From assembly GCA_018881555.1 (NCBI GenBank), contig JACAXG010000167.1:1209920-1273919 (forward strand): DNA of 64,000 nt, in the 5' to 3' direction. Under the pieces are notes generated by a model, which saw only the letters and a program-made list of their open reading frames with translations, did no database searches and was not told where the DNA came from. Both the position numbers and the translations under genes were made by a program. The stretch comes from Amblyornis subalaris. Its lineage: Eukaryota; Chordata; Aves; Passeriformes; Ptilonorhynchidae. Shown here one piece after another: positions 37,560-47,664 of this stretch; position 1 is the first letter of the stretch, and every line of letters starts with the position of its first letter.

Positions 37560-38550
37560 CTGAAACATAATCTTTGGCTCAATTCAGAGGAAGCCAACAA
37601 CACTAAAGCAGGCTGGAAACAGCATCACAGGGAGAGAACCACCAGGTTAAATCAGAATTGCACNTTCAGGGGAAGCAATAGACAACATATAAAGGAGTTT
37701 GTGGTTTTTTTTATTTGATGAGCTTCTCAGAGCAGCTNATTCTCTAACAGTCAGACATAAAGACCTTCTGCGTAGATGTGGTTCAGCTCCCACAAATTCA
37801 CCTGAAAGGGTCCCGCTGAGTTGATGGGGCTTGGCTTGGGAATTGAATAGGCTGGAGAATGATTTCAGTTCCTTTTGCCGAGCTGGACAAGTTATTTTCT
37901 AAGATCTACCTTGTCCCACACCAGCTTTGACTTGCATCACATGAACTTCACACATATAAACACTGATTCCTAGGTGGCATAAATTAGTCCAGTCATTAAA
38001 CACAGGGTCTATACATCCAGTGGGAATAAATTGTATAAAGCTTTATAGAGGCTTGGCAGGTTTGTCTTAACACTGCCAGCACAGGGTCCCATGGCTGCAC
38101 CACACACCCTTTAAAATGCCAGAGAAGTGGAACTTAGAAAAATGCTGCTGAAGTAGCAAACGGGCTAATGAGCAACTACCCAACTCAATTTGTACCCACA
38201 GGACATATATCCCAGCACCAACCCATCCTGGGCAAAGGGAACTGAAATTTCCCCAGGAATCTCACCCGAGAAGGCTTTTTTTGGAGCAAGACAACAGTAA
38301 GCTGTGNGAACGAAGCAGCAGATTTGGAGTGTTCCTACTTTCCCCAAAATGACGAGTCGGGTCACACTGCCTGGGACACATCCCAGCTGTCACTGGAGGA
38401 ACTGAGTTTCCTCATAAATGAACCTGCTTTGTGTTTAGCTCGAGAGCCAACCCGTGAGATTTCCTGGCACCGGGGGCTGTCTCACGCGGAGTGCAGAGCA
38501 GGAGATGAGTCCTCTGTAAGGGCAAAGGAAGAAGGGGCTTTTTCTCTTAC

Positions 38551-38805
38551 CCAGACCCTGGTTCTGCTGCTCCCACTCGATGGTGTCAGGAACCTGGTAG
38601 GATACCCCAGCCAGCTGGGCCACAGGGTTTTCCAGGCCAGCTATGGGCTCCTGGGAGGTCTCTCCCGGAAGAGTGAAGCCTGGCAGCTCCGTGTCACCCT
38701 CCATGCTTTCATCCATCAGGTCTATGTCTTTGTCCTCCTCGTCTTCCTCTTCCTCCTCTTCTTCTTCCTCCTCCTCCTCTTCATCCTCTTCCTCTTCCTC
38801 ACCCT
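38551..38805 (-). CDS. ARMH4: ARMH4 exon 5: acidic run and conserved juxtamembrane part
   Basis: The acceptor is CTCCCTGGCCAG at 38806 and the donor is GGTCTGG|GTAAGAG (GT at 38550-38549). It is 255 nt, phase 1 on both sides, about residues 590-674. It starts with a Glu/Asp run of about 25 residues encoded by mixed GAG/GAA codons, then DKDIDLMDESMEGD, LPGFTLPG, SYQVPD and EWEQQNQGL. The last blocks are nearly identical to mammalian ARMH4 and are among the most conserved in the protein. The open frame extends beyond both splice sites but only this part is exon. Confidence 0.96.
38729..38800 (-). repeat. ARMH4: Trinucleotide-like GAG/GAA tract encoding the acidic run
   Basis: The codons are an irregular mix of GAG, GAA, GAT and GAC, so it is an impure repeat inside exon 5. 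Mammalian ARMH4 has a comparable acidic run of different length at the same place. Confidence 0.85.
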
Positions 38806-39439
38806 CTGGCCAGGGAGACAGAAAAGAAACATCAGGAAACATCCCCCCAGACAGAAGGTTCACAGATCTCTGTAGGTGAGCACCAAGCTGAGCCTCTCCA
38901 AAGGCAGAGCAGCTGAATGAACTTGTGCCTGTTCTCTGACAGGAAAGACCCACAGGGGTTCATTTGGAGGAGCTCATCACCATTGGAAGTTGCTGAGTAA
39001 CAAGGAGATGCTGCCTTAGACTCTCACATTAGTGGGAAATACAGCAATTTTTTGCTTCCTAACAGCAGGGTACAAACAAGCATCTGCATGTGTACCAACA
39101 CCTGAGTATCTGTAACTACAGCACTCCCTGCTTAACTAATTACAGCTCAAGTGAGAGCTATTTCCCTGATTTCCAATCTTGGAGGCAGCAATAAGTTGGT
39201 TCTATTTTTAACGCTTATTAAGTCTTTCCCAGTTCTGGAAAGGGTGCTGCTTTCCAGCCCAGATACACTGACATGGTCCCTCCTCCAGAAAAAGCTTTGA
39301 TGTGTGCTGGCATGGGGGCTCTTGGATGTGGGAGAACAGCACTGATGGATCCTCGGCAGAATCCTCAGCAGGTTTATACCAGCATTCCTGTCACGCTAGA
39401 TTTACACCAGAAAAAGGTATGGCCAAGGAAGACTTAATT

Positions 39440-39576
39440 CATGGAAGCCCAGAATGGTTTGGGTTGGAAGGGACCTTCAAGACCATCTTGTTCCAACCCC
39501 CTGCCATGGGCAGGGACACCTTCCACTAGACCAGGTTGCTCCAATCCCCATCCAACCCAGCCTTGGAAAGCGTTGG
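39440..39576 (-). repeat. CR1 LINE 3' fragment, left arm of an inverted pair
   Basis: 'ccagaatggtttgggttggaagggacc' to 'ccccatccaacccagccttgg', in reverse. It faces a plus-strand CR1 end at 39650. Confidence 0.92.
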
Positions 39577-39649
39577 AAAGAAGGCAGCATAGCCAACACT
39601 TCCCAAGAGAGCAGATAAATGTGACATTGAGAAAATTCCTGTGAATTTA

Positions 39650-39742
39650 GTGGAAGGTGTCCCAGCCTATGGTGGGAGGGTTGGAACAAGATGAGCTTTA
39701 AGCTCCCTTCCAACCCAAACCACTCTGTGATTCTATGAATTC
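39650..39742 (+). repeat. CR1 LINE 3' fragment, right arm of an inverted pair
   Basis: 'agtggaaggtgtcccagcctatgg' to 'aaccactctgtgattctatg'. About 75 bp is complementary to 39450-39528. Confidence 0.92.
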
Positions 39743-39819
39743 TCCACTAGGGCAGATACCCACTTATTCCAAAACTGTCTGTACTGGTCACATATGGATA
39801 AACAAATANTGAAGCCATA

Positions 39820-40040
39820 TTTCATCAGGAATGACCGTACCAGATCAAACCAAGGGCCCTTTCTGTCCCCATCCTATTTCCAACCCCAAGTGGCTGCAGA
39901 CGCTGAAGAAAGATTAGAGCAGGGCACGTACAGAGCTAGTCTTCCCACAGCCTCTCTTCCCAGCTTGTAGTTACCAAAGTCTCAGGGACATCCTAAGCCA
40001 GAATTTGCATCAGAGCTATTTAATAGCTACTGATGGAGCC
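39820..40040. repeat. Old interspersed repeat, probable ancient CR1-type 3' end (copy 2)
   Basis: 'accagatcaaaccaagggcc', 'gattagagcagggcacgtacagagct', 'ctcagggacatcctaagccag' and 'tttaatagctactgatgga' match the same family as 26731-26880 and extend further 3'. Confidence 0.55.
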
Positions 40041-41837
40041 ACCCACCAGGGAAAGATAATATCAGGAACAGTGACNTGCTGTGAATTTCTCACAGTTAGT
40101 TTTTCAAAGCTGAGAATCAAAACATAATATTTATGCACTTTTATCCAATTTACACCAACTCTGCCTGGCCCTGTAGAAAAATTCCCTCCTGGTGTGGTCA
40201 AACTGGGAGAGCCCATCACCCTCTGTCCAGGCAGCTGGTTTGGCTGGGTGTCTAAAACCACATTAAAAACTAACAATCCAGCCAAATCTGTTATCCAGAT
40301 ATCCCTTTATTTCTGCTGGAGTTGTACTTCATACAGGNTGGTGGCAATCCAGCCTGGATTAAATGGGGTAAACTGGTCTCCTTGCTTTGGCCTGCACAGA
40401 TTGGAATATCTAGAGAAATCAGTACAGGTTATAAAGCCACTGATTCACTGTGCTGCTACATGGCATCTCCTTTCCTTGTAATTCAAGGATGTGCTTCCAA
40501 ACACTGCATGTTTTTCTCAGCTCACCAGACAAGACAATCCCACTCGCCGCCTCTCAGTTCTAGTCCTGTTTTCCATACAAATGAGCTGCTGTTGGGATTC
40601 AGCTGCATCATCCTGCTGTAGCGTGGCTTTTGGTACCCGGAAAGATCATTCCTGCCACNATTATACCATGCAGAGCATCTAATGGAGCTCACAGGGATGT
40701 AGTTAGCCCCTTAAATTCCCATTACATTTTATAGGCAGTTTCTCTCTTAAAATGCGCCCACCATTTAGCATCAACATCAGAATTTTCTCTGTCAAAATGC
40801 ATGTTTTCATACAAAACACACAACTGGAAAGCTGAGAGTGGCACCTGGAGAGTGCTCGCAGGAAACCCACAAAGATAAGTTAATGTAGGTCTTTTCCCTC
40901 TGCTGAGAGCAACACAGCTATAAACAATCCCAAAACTCAACAGCAAAGACACTGAACAGCCAGGACACCAGAGAAGAGGAGCACGAACACAGCTTTTTCC
41001 CTAGACTGGGTGTAAAAGCAGCCGAGAGAGAACAGGCGTCGGATTTTTATCTCTGAAAAACTACTTTGCGACAAGGATTTTAGAAGCTTCTTGCGATTTT
41101 TAACAATCCCAATCACACACACCTGCCAGGATCTAGCGCTGAAGCCACAGATAGCCATCTCCCTGTCTCCAAAGCCTCGCAGGCAGCCAAGCTGAACACC
41201 CAAATTGAAAGTGCTGAGACTACTTATCACATCTGATGATCAGCAAGCTCCATCAATCACCACGCAGCCACAGCAGAAAGCTGTGAATAATGAGATCCTT
41301 GTAGCACAAACCGCTGCAAGGGGAGAGGGAAAAAGCTCCCAACTCGTTCCCTTCTCCTCTCTGGCTCATTCCTGCCTCTGGAAACAGCTTTTTAAGCCCC
41401 ATCCCAAAATGCCAACAGCGTGCCTCGCTGCAAGGCGCAGCGCAGAGCACCACTTGGTGGTCACAAGGAGGAAGCTACGCTTCCAAAAAAACCCCACAGA
41501 CTTCACAAGTGTGGGATTTCGGGAGCAGAGGCACAACAGGCAGCCGTGGGCAGGCTGTGCATAAGGCTTGGTAGTCTCAGAAGATGGAAAATGAAAGTGA
41601 GCATCACACTTGAGATGAATCTCAAGCTGGAGGTTTGTGCTTCGCAGGAAAGCCTTTTACGAAAGTCAGGTTTTCCCTCCTGAATTGGCACTTTTTGGCC
41701 TTCGAAAGGCCTCAGCAGCAGCTTGAAAGGAAACTAACAGGAGTAACTGAGTGGAGCAAGGAGTGGCAGNGCAAAGCCCAGCAGATTCAGAAGGAACCCA
41801 GAGTTTCATGTGCATTTGCAGCTCCCTGTGAACTGTT

Positions 41838-42115
41838 TTGTGTCATGGAACGGTTCAGGATGGAAAAGCCCTCTAAGATTACCGAGTCCAACTGCTCCCC
41901 CAGCACTAAACCATGTCCCCAGGTGTCACATCCACACATCTTTAAAATCCCTCCAGGCATGGTGACTCCACCACCGCCCTGGGCAGCNTGGCACAATGCC
42001 TGACCACCCTNTTTTTAAAGAACTTTTTCCTAATATCCAATCTAAACCTCCCCTGGTACAGCTTGAGGTTGTTTCTTCCTGTCCTGCCCTTTGTTACCTG
42101 GGAGAAGAGAATATC
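41838..42115 (-). repeat. CR1 LINE 3' fragment (about 280 bp)
   Basis: 'ggttcaggatggaaaagccctctaagattaccgagtcc' to 'ctaatatccaatctaaacctcccctgg' and 'tgcttgaggttgtttcttcctgtcc'-like sequence (42060-42085). Confidence 0.92.
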
Positions 42116-44049
42116 ACTTCCCTCGTCCTGCTGTCCAAGCCAGGGTGCTGCTGGCTGTGGCCGCCTAAGTGGTTTCTGCTGTGAGCCCACTTTGCTCTGC
42201 AAATTTTGATAGGTAACGTGTAAGTTGATTTTGTTTGCATGCACTGAATCCATGAGGTGCCATATGGATCTATCCAGGAGGAACAGTATCTGCACTGCCG
42301 TCACAGAAATAGAAAAGCAAAAAACNCTAAGCAGCTCAACACCTCCCTGCTGTGACAATGGACCAAGCTAAGAAAGATGCAGGCAGCAGGAAACCCCAGG
42401 GAAATGAGATTTCAAGTTCACATGTCAAATATTTTAGTTTTGAAGGACTTGGCCATCTTGTGATAGGTATTCAAAATTTCAGGCCTGGAGAAGCTATAGG
42501 GAAGNCCCAAGGAAACAAGTCTGAGATAAAATAGCAAAGTTTTAGCAGAGTGTTTGGGGGTTTCCAGCTTTATTAATAATTTCTAGAAACAGCCACCATT
42601 GGGCTTTATCATGGAACTCCAAATGGATCTATTAGTGAGATTGGTGATATCCATAGGATGGGATTTGCTATTTCAGGGGGGCAGAAGCTCCTTGTGCTTG
42701 CTTCAAAAGAGAGGTTTTTCACTACAAAACTGTACAGATTGATGATGACTTCTTTGGCTTAGGCAGGAGAAATGAGACCACCTCACACCTCCTTTGTGAG
42801 GCATTTCCCTGACCCCACAGGANCTCACAACCTGCGGGATCTGAAGCAATTGGGACAACAACCAGCATCCATCCAGCAGGTAAAAGCCTCAGTNTTTTGG
42901 GGTGGGATGGCTTGAAACAATATGGAAATGACTGTAGTCATAACCTTGCTGAAGGCAATGGAGCTACACCAGGGCCTTGGNTTTCAGCTGAAAAAACCTT
43001 CACTGAAGAATGATGTTTCTATATTTAGGTACTTGCCATTAATGTTTGCAAACACTTCTATTCCTCAGAAGAGTCAGGACACCATCATTTGTCAGGTTTA
43101 AGGCACAAGAGAAATATCTTGCTGTGCCCTGAGCAGCGAGAGACTCTCAGTGGAAGGTGATAGATTCACACACAGGCACAAACTGAATTCAAACTGCAGT
43201 GAAAAAAATAAACTAAAAAGGAAATTGCAGGGCAAAACCTGGGTTGTCATTTTCCTAGCCTCCCTCACACCAAACTCAGTGGACAATAATGTCTAAATGA
43301 CACCAGAGGGGATTGTTGTGATCCACGACAGTTTAAGCTGTGATTTTTTTTATGGTGTTCAGTGCTGTAGGGTCACCCTTGTGTGCTAATAACAACAATG
43401 TGTAAATAATAATGTGTAAATAACAACAGGATTAGGGATGGGGGCCTGAGACTCCCATCTCTTTCCAGAGCAGGAGGGAGAGGCATTAAGAAGCCTCTGC
43501 CAAAGGCTTTCTTTACCTGAGGTTCACTTTCTGCACTGCCTTTGTGATCACAGCTGACTGTCAAGGCAGGAAGACCTTTCTAGGACAACTCTTTTATTAT
43601 TAATCTGTTGTTTTCACATGATCAGTAATAATGTCACCATCCAACAGCTCCAAACATGCTGCCACGAGCTTGTGGGAGCCTGGAATGAGAGAGCAAGGAA
43701 TGTGGATGGGCTCTCACCATGCACAGGCTCCTTCCTGGGCAGTGCTGTGCTGGGTCAACACACCCAGGTACAGAAACTCTGCCAAACATCAGGGTGAAAT
43801 CCCCCAGCGACGAGCTCAGCTAAGCCCCAGCCACGTTCACTGCAAAGCCACTCAGGGTAGTTGCAGGATGTGGTGTTGTCTTAAAAGGCTGTGCTCCAGA
43901 AAAATCAATCTCACGGGAAGTTTCAGCATCTGGGCTGTTGCACAGAGACAGGGAAAGGGACTGTTGGGAAGAATGCACCTGTTGGGATGGGATCCTACCA
44001 CACAAAGCAGGATAATACAACCCCACCCAGAGAAGAGGAAGTGACACAT

Positions 44050-44312
44050 CATAGAATCACAGAATCATTAAGGTTGGAAAAGCTCACTAAAAATCATCCA
44101 GTCCAACTGTTCCCCCAGCACTGCCAAGCCACCACTACCCCATGTCCCCAAGTGCCACATCCACACATCTCCTAAAGCCCTCCAGGGCTGATGACTCCAC
44201 CACTGCCCTGGGCAGCTGTGCCAGTGCCTGACCACCCTTTCAGTGAAAAAATTTTGCCCTAATATCAAACCTAAACCTGCCCTGGTGGAACTTGAAGTTG
44301 TTTTCTCTTGCC
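44050..44312 (-). repeat. CR1 LINE 3' fragment
   Basis: It has a well-preserved reverse tail 'catagaatcacagaatcattaaggttgg' and runs through 'ccaagtgccacatccacac' to 'ctaatatcaaacctaaacctg' and 'cttgaagttgttttctcttg'. Confidence 0.93.
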
Positions 44313-44609
44313 CAAAGTTTTTCTGCAACAGAAGGAAATCCTTGCTAGGAGAGTGAACATGGCCCTGGCAGCAGAGCTGAGCTGATGCTGCTTTAGGAGC
44401 CTCTCCTTGCCAAAGCCCAAATGCTGCAGAAGCTGCTCCTCAGCAGAAGGCTCTTTGACATTGCAAAGACAAGGAGAGATTCAGATTCTCATCCTAACCT
44501 AATTCTCCTCAAAGCTGACTGGATTCACACTTCAGTTTTTTACAGTCCTGTAGGATCTGTAAAAAGGAGATCCAAGGCACCGAGGATTTTGGGGGGAATA
44601 AAAAAGGAG

Positions 44610-44622
44610 AAAAAAAAAAAAG
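44610..44622. repeat. A-rich tract
   Basis: A short homopolymer A run within 'ggagaaaaaaaaaaaagtaaaag'. Confidence 0.8.
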
Positions 44623-44689
44623 TAAAAGATATTCCAGCTGGGACCATGGGTCTGGTTTTGTACTAAGATTAGAACCAATCATTCCTATA

Positions 44690-44864
44690 ATCATAGAATC
44701 ACAGACTGGTTTGGGCTGGAAAGGACCTTAAAGACACAGGCAGGGACACCTTCCACTATCCCAGGGTGCTCCAAGCCCCATCCAGCCTGGTCTGGAACAC
44801 TCTCAAGGATGGGGCATCCACAGCTGTGCCCCACCTCCCTCACAGTCAAGAATTTCTTCCTAAA
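44690..44864 (-). repeat. CR1 LINE 3' fragment with an internal deletion
   Basis: 'aatcatagaatcacagactggtttgggctgg' jumps from 'cttaaagaca' to 'caggcagggacaccttccact', missing the 'catcttgttccaacccc' block found in other copies. Confidence 0.9.
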
Positions 44865-45268
44865 AGAAGAACAAGCTGTTATTTCCAGCAGCATTCACCT
44901 CAAAATTGCTCTCACACTGAGCCAGGTTAGAGAGTCAGTTTAGCAACACAACACTATTTCAGAAGTGAAAAAAGAGCCAGAATGCTGCAGAACACACTCT
45001 GTGGACTATAACAAGTTTGCCCCCTGGCTTGCTGCAGAACAGCCCTTCTATCCCCAGGGGTGCAGGGGGATACCAGCATAAAAACCAAGACAAGAAAGAA
45101 GTGATTTATCAAGTGAGGGCAGTCAAATCAGTCCAGATTTAATAACCATGACCTGTAAGTGGACAGGGCACAAGAAGACAGATGAAAGCAGATAGAGTTT
45201 ACAACATCTCTTAACAAGATGCTTTCTCCTGGAAAAGGGCTGTGGGCATGGTAATTTTTTCCAATCAC

Positions 45269-45311
45269 AAAAAAAAAAAAAAAAAAAAGGAAAGAGGGAA
45301 AAGAAAAAAAA
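45269..45311. repeat. Poly(A)20 and adjoining A/G-rich tract
   Basis: Twenty A bases at 45269-45288 are followed by 'ggaaagagggaaaagaaaaaaa'. No retrogene body precedes it. Confidence 0.9.
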
Positions 45312-46112
45312 GGCCCAGCAGAGACATTAATTCCATTTTCATTGGAAAAGGCTGTTTGACTGTTCCTATGTCTCTCTAGAAGCATTCAATTCAACCACAC
45401 CACCTGGAACAGAACAACCAACAGCCCAAGAGTTAAGAAAATATTTGATTTAAGCTTTATTTTCTAGACAAGCCCAGCGTGGATCATCACAGATGACACA
45501 GATTGGGGGGTGGGTCTGTTATTAGGGGCAACAGCCTCCAGGGTACCAAGGTTGTAGCTCAAGTCCTGTCAGGAGCCAACAGGAACACGACTGAGTCCNC
45601 TCAGCTCCCTTCTAGTTGGAGCTCCTGCTTCTTCCCAAGTCCTTGATCCCTCTCCCCTGGTCCCAGGGAACAAAGCTCCCAAGAAAAGCCCCACGAGCAA
45701 CACACTCCCCCCTGCCAAGGGACCCGAGCCATAAGCAACTCCAGAAGAAAATGTTCCTTGCAGAGCCTTACTGCCACAGCCGTGCTTATCTGAATCCACC
45801 TCCCCTGAGCCACCAGGGCGAACTGCTTAATCCTCAGATTAAAACAAACAGAAACTCATTAAAAACTTTCACCCACACAGCCCAATTACCTTTCAACAGC
45901 AACTGTGGGGGTTTTCTGTTGTTTTTGTTCAAGCCTGGAGATCAGCATGGGAAAGCTACAACATTAAAGTGATATTTATTTTTGGACAAATGAGAAGTCA
46001 AATACAATTAAAAATTCAAACAAGGCCAGAACAGGAACCAAGGTGGGTCAGATTAAGAAATGTCATCTAATCTGCTGGAGGCAGAACAGTGCCAGAACAT
46101 CACAAAGAACAG

Positions 46113-46355
46113 AGAGAGCTGGGGGTGCTCAACCTGGACAAGGGAAGGCTCCAGGGAGACCTTAGAGCTCCTTGCAGGAGATAAAGGGGCTCCAGGAGAG
46201 CTGGAGAGGGACTCTGGACAAGGGCCTGGAGGGATAGGACAAGAGGGAATGGCTTCAACCTGACAGAGGGCAGGGTTAGATTGGAGATTAGGAAGAAATT
46301 CTTGTCCATGAGGGGGGTGAGGCCCTGGCACAGGTTGTCCAGAAAAGCCATGGAT
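46113..46355 (+). repeat. CR1 LINE fragment lacking the 3' end
   Basis: 'gctgggggtgctcaacctggac' through 'agattggagattaggaagaaattc' to 'ctggcacaggttgtccagaaaagcc', ending in an A-rich tract. Confidence 0.9.
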
Positions 46356-46369
46356 GTCTGTATCAAACA

Positions 46370-46410
46370 CTTTCAGAAGAGAGAGAAAAAAAAAAAAAGA
46401 GAAAAAATAG
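46370..46410. repeat. A/G-rich low-complexity tract
   Basis: 'gaagagagagaaaaaaaaaaaaag' and 'gaaaaaatag' directly follow the truncated CR1 at 46113. Confidence 0.85.
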
Positions 46411-46965
46411 TTGCGTTTTATACAAAAAAATTGTCACTTTTTTTTTTTACCATTTTCTGCTACAAAGGAGAATGAGGAATGAGCCACCACCTACTGTGAA
46501 GATAGAGGTCAACCTGCAGCAGACACAGAGCAGTTCCCATTTCAGTGGTAGCAATAAACAAGAAGCAAGAGAAAAGTGTGTACCAAAACCATTTAATAAT
46601 TCATTCTGCATGTACTTTGTTTTAAGTCTTCTGTTCCTTACCAATTTAGTTGATATCCAAAGAGCTGGTAAGGAATTATAATAGCAGGCTAGTTAACCAT
46701 GCTGGGTTAAGTGCCTGTTTTATTTACACCTCTGCATCCTAATTTAAATTTTTAACAGGGTTGTAGAGATTTAATGAGGCAGATCTTAATCCGTATAGTC
46801 AAGGTCCAAATAGCAGTCTCCTTCAGAGCCTTAATTTCCAGGAAAAATACTCTTCACATCCAGAAAAAAAGAAGGTTCCTTGTACAGTGACACAGCTCAG
46901 AAGGAAAATGGGTATTTGAAGGATCTTTTGTAAATTTATGTAAATGGCTACAAGTTCTGAAGTAC

Positions 46966-47152
46966 TCAGGAGGAATTTCTTCACAGAAAGGGTGATTAAA
47001 CATTGGAAGGGGCTGCCCAGGGAGGTGGTGGAGTCACCACCTGGATGTCTTTCCATGGCACTCAGTGCCACGGTCTGGTTGACAGAGTAGTGTTTGGTCA
47101 AAGGTTGGACTCAATCTTGGAGGTCTTTTCCAACCTAAACTGTTCTAATGAT
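46966..47152 (+). repeat. CR1 LINE 3' fragment, distinct subfamily
   Basis: 'gctgcccagggaggtggtggagtcaccacc' and 'catggcactcagtgccacggtctggttgac' to 'ttggaggtcttttccaacctaaac' mark a CR1 subfamily different from most other copies here. Confidence 0.9.
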
Positions 47153-47437
47153 ACACAAAATAGTTCACAACAGGCTGCAAATACACATGAAACTCCAAAT
47201 TCCGCCAGCTGCCAGTTGAGAGCCATCCTGACTAATTGGGAACACTCCACATTCAAGAGCTGCATGGTTAAGATCTCCTCCTCTTGAGGAACTGATTTTA
47301 AGTTGTTCATTTTCAGAGCTATTGACTGTTCCTGACACCACACAACAGCTTTTATCAAAGCTCTAAGCACCCTCCCTAGCCAGCAGCTCACCTGACACCT
47401 GAACTGTGGGAGCAGCTCACCCCCAGCAGGGAGATCA

Positions 47438-47664
47438 GACTGCAAGAAGGAATTCTTCCCTGTGAGGGTGGTGAGGCCCTGGCACAGGTTGTCCACAGAA
47501 GCTGTGGATGNCCCATCCCTGGAAGTGTTCAAGACCAGGTTGGACAGGCCTTGGAGCAACCTGGTCTATTGGAAGGTGTCCCTGCCCATGGCAGGGGGTT
47601 GGAATGAGATGGGCTTTAAGGTCCCTTCCATCCCAACCCGTTCTGCGATTCCATGATTCTGTGC
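47438..47664 (+). repeat. CR1 LINE 3' fragment
   Basis: 'aaggaattcttccctgtgagggtggtgaggccctggcac' to the tail 'ttctgcgattccatgattctgtg'. Confidence 0.92.

Larger units (their letters stand above)
13226..38550 (-). other. ARMH4: ARMH4 intron 5 (25.3 kb)
   Basis: The largest intron, bounded by GTAAGAG (38550) and TTATTTTTCAG (13226). It contains about 14 CR1 fragments, possible older CR1-type remnants near 26.8 and 27.3 kb, a hairpin at 22250-22281 and several AT-rich repeat-free blocks. I see no exon of another gene; open frames such as 13513-14076, 17610-18086 and 32425-32820 lack any recognisable motif. Confidence 0.9.

Noticed and set aside
38324..38875. 183-residue plus-strand frame with a run of hydrophobic residues
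   Set aside because: The Leu/Phe/Ser runs are the antisense of the GAG/GAA acidic tract of exon 5.
45269..45311. Poly(A) tract as a sign of a processed pseudogene
   Set aside because: No coding remnant or gene-like sequence lies before it on either strand, so it is a plain A-rich tract.
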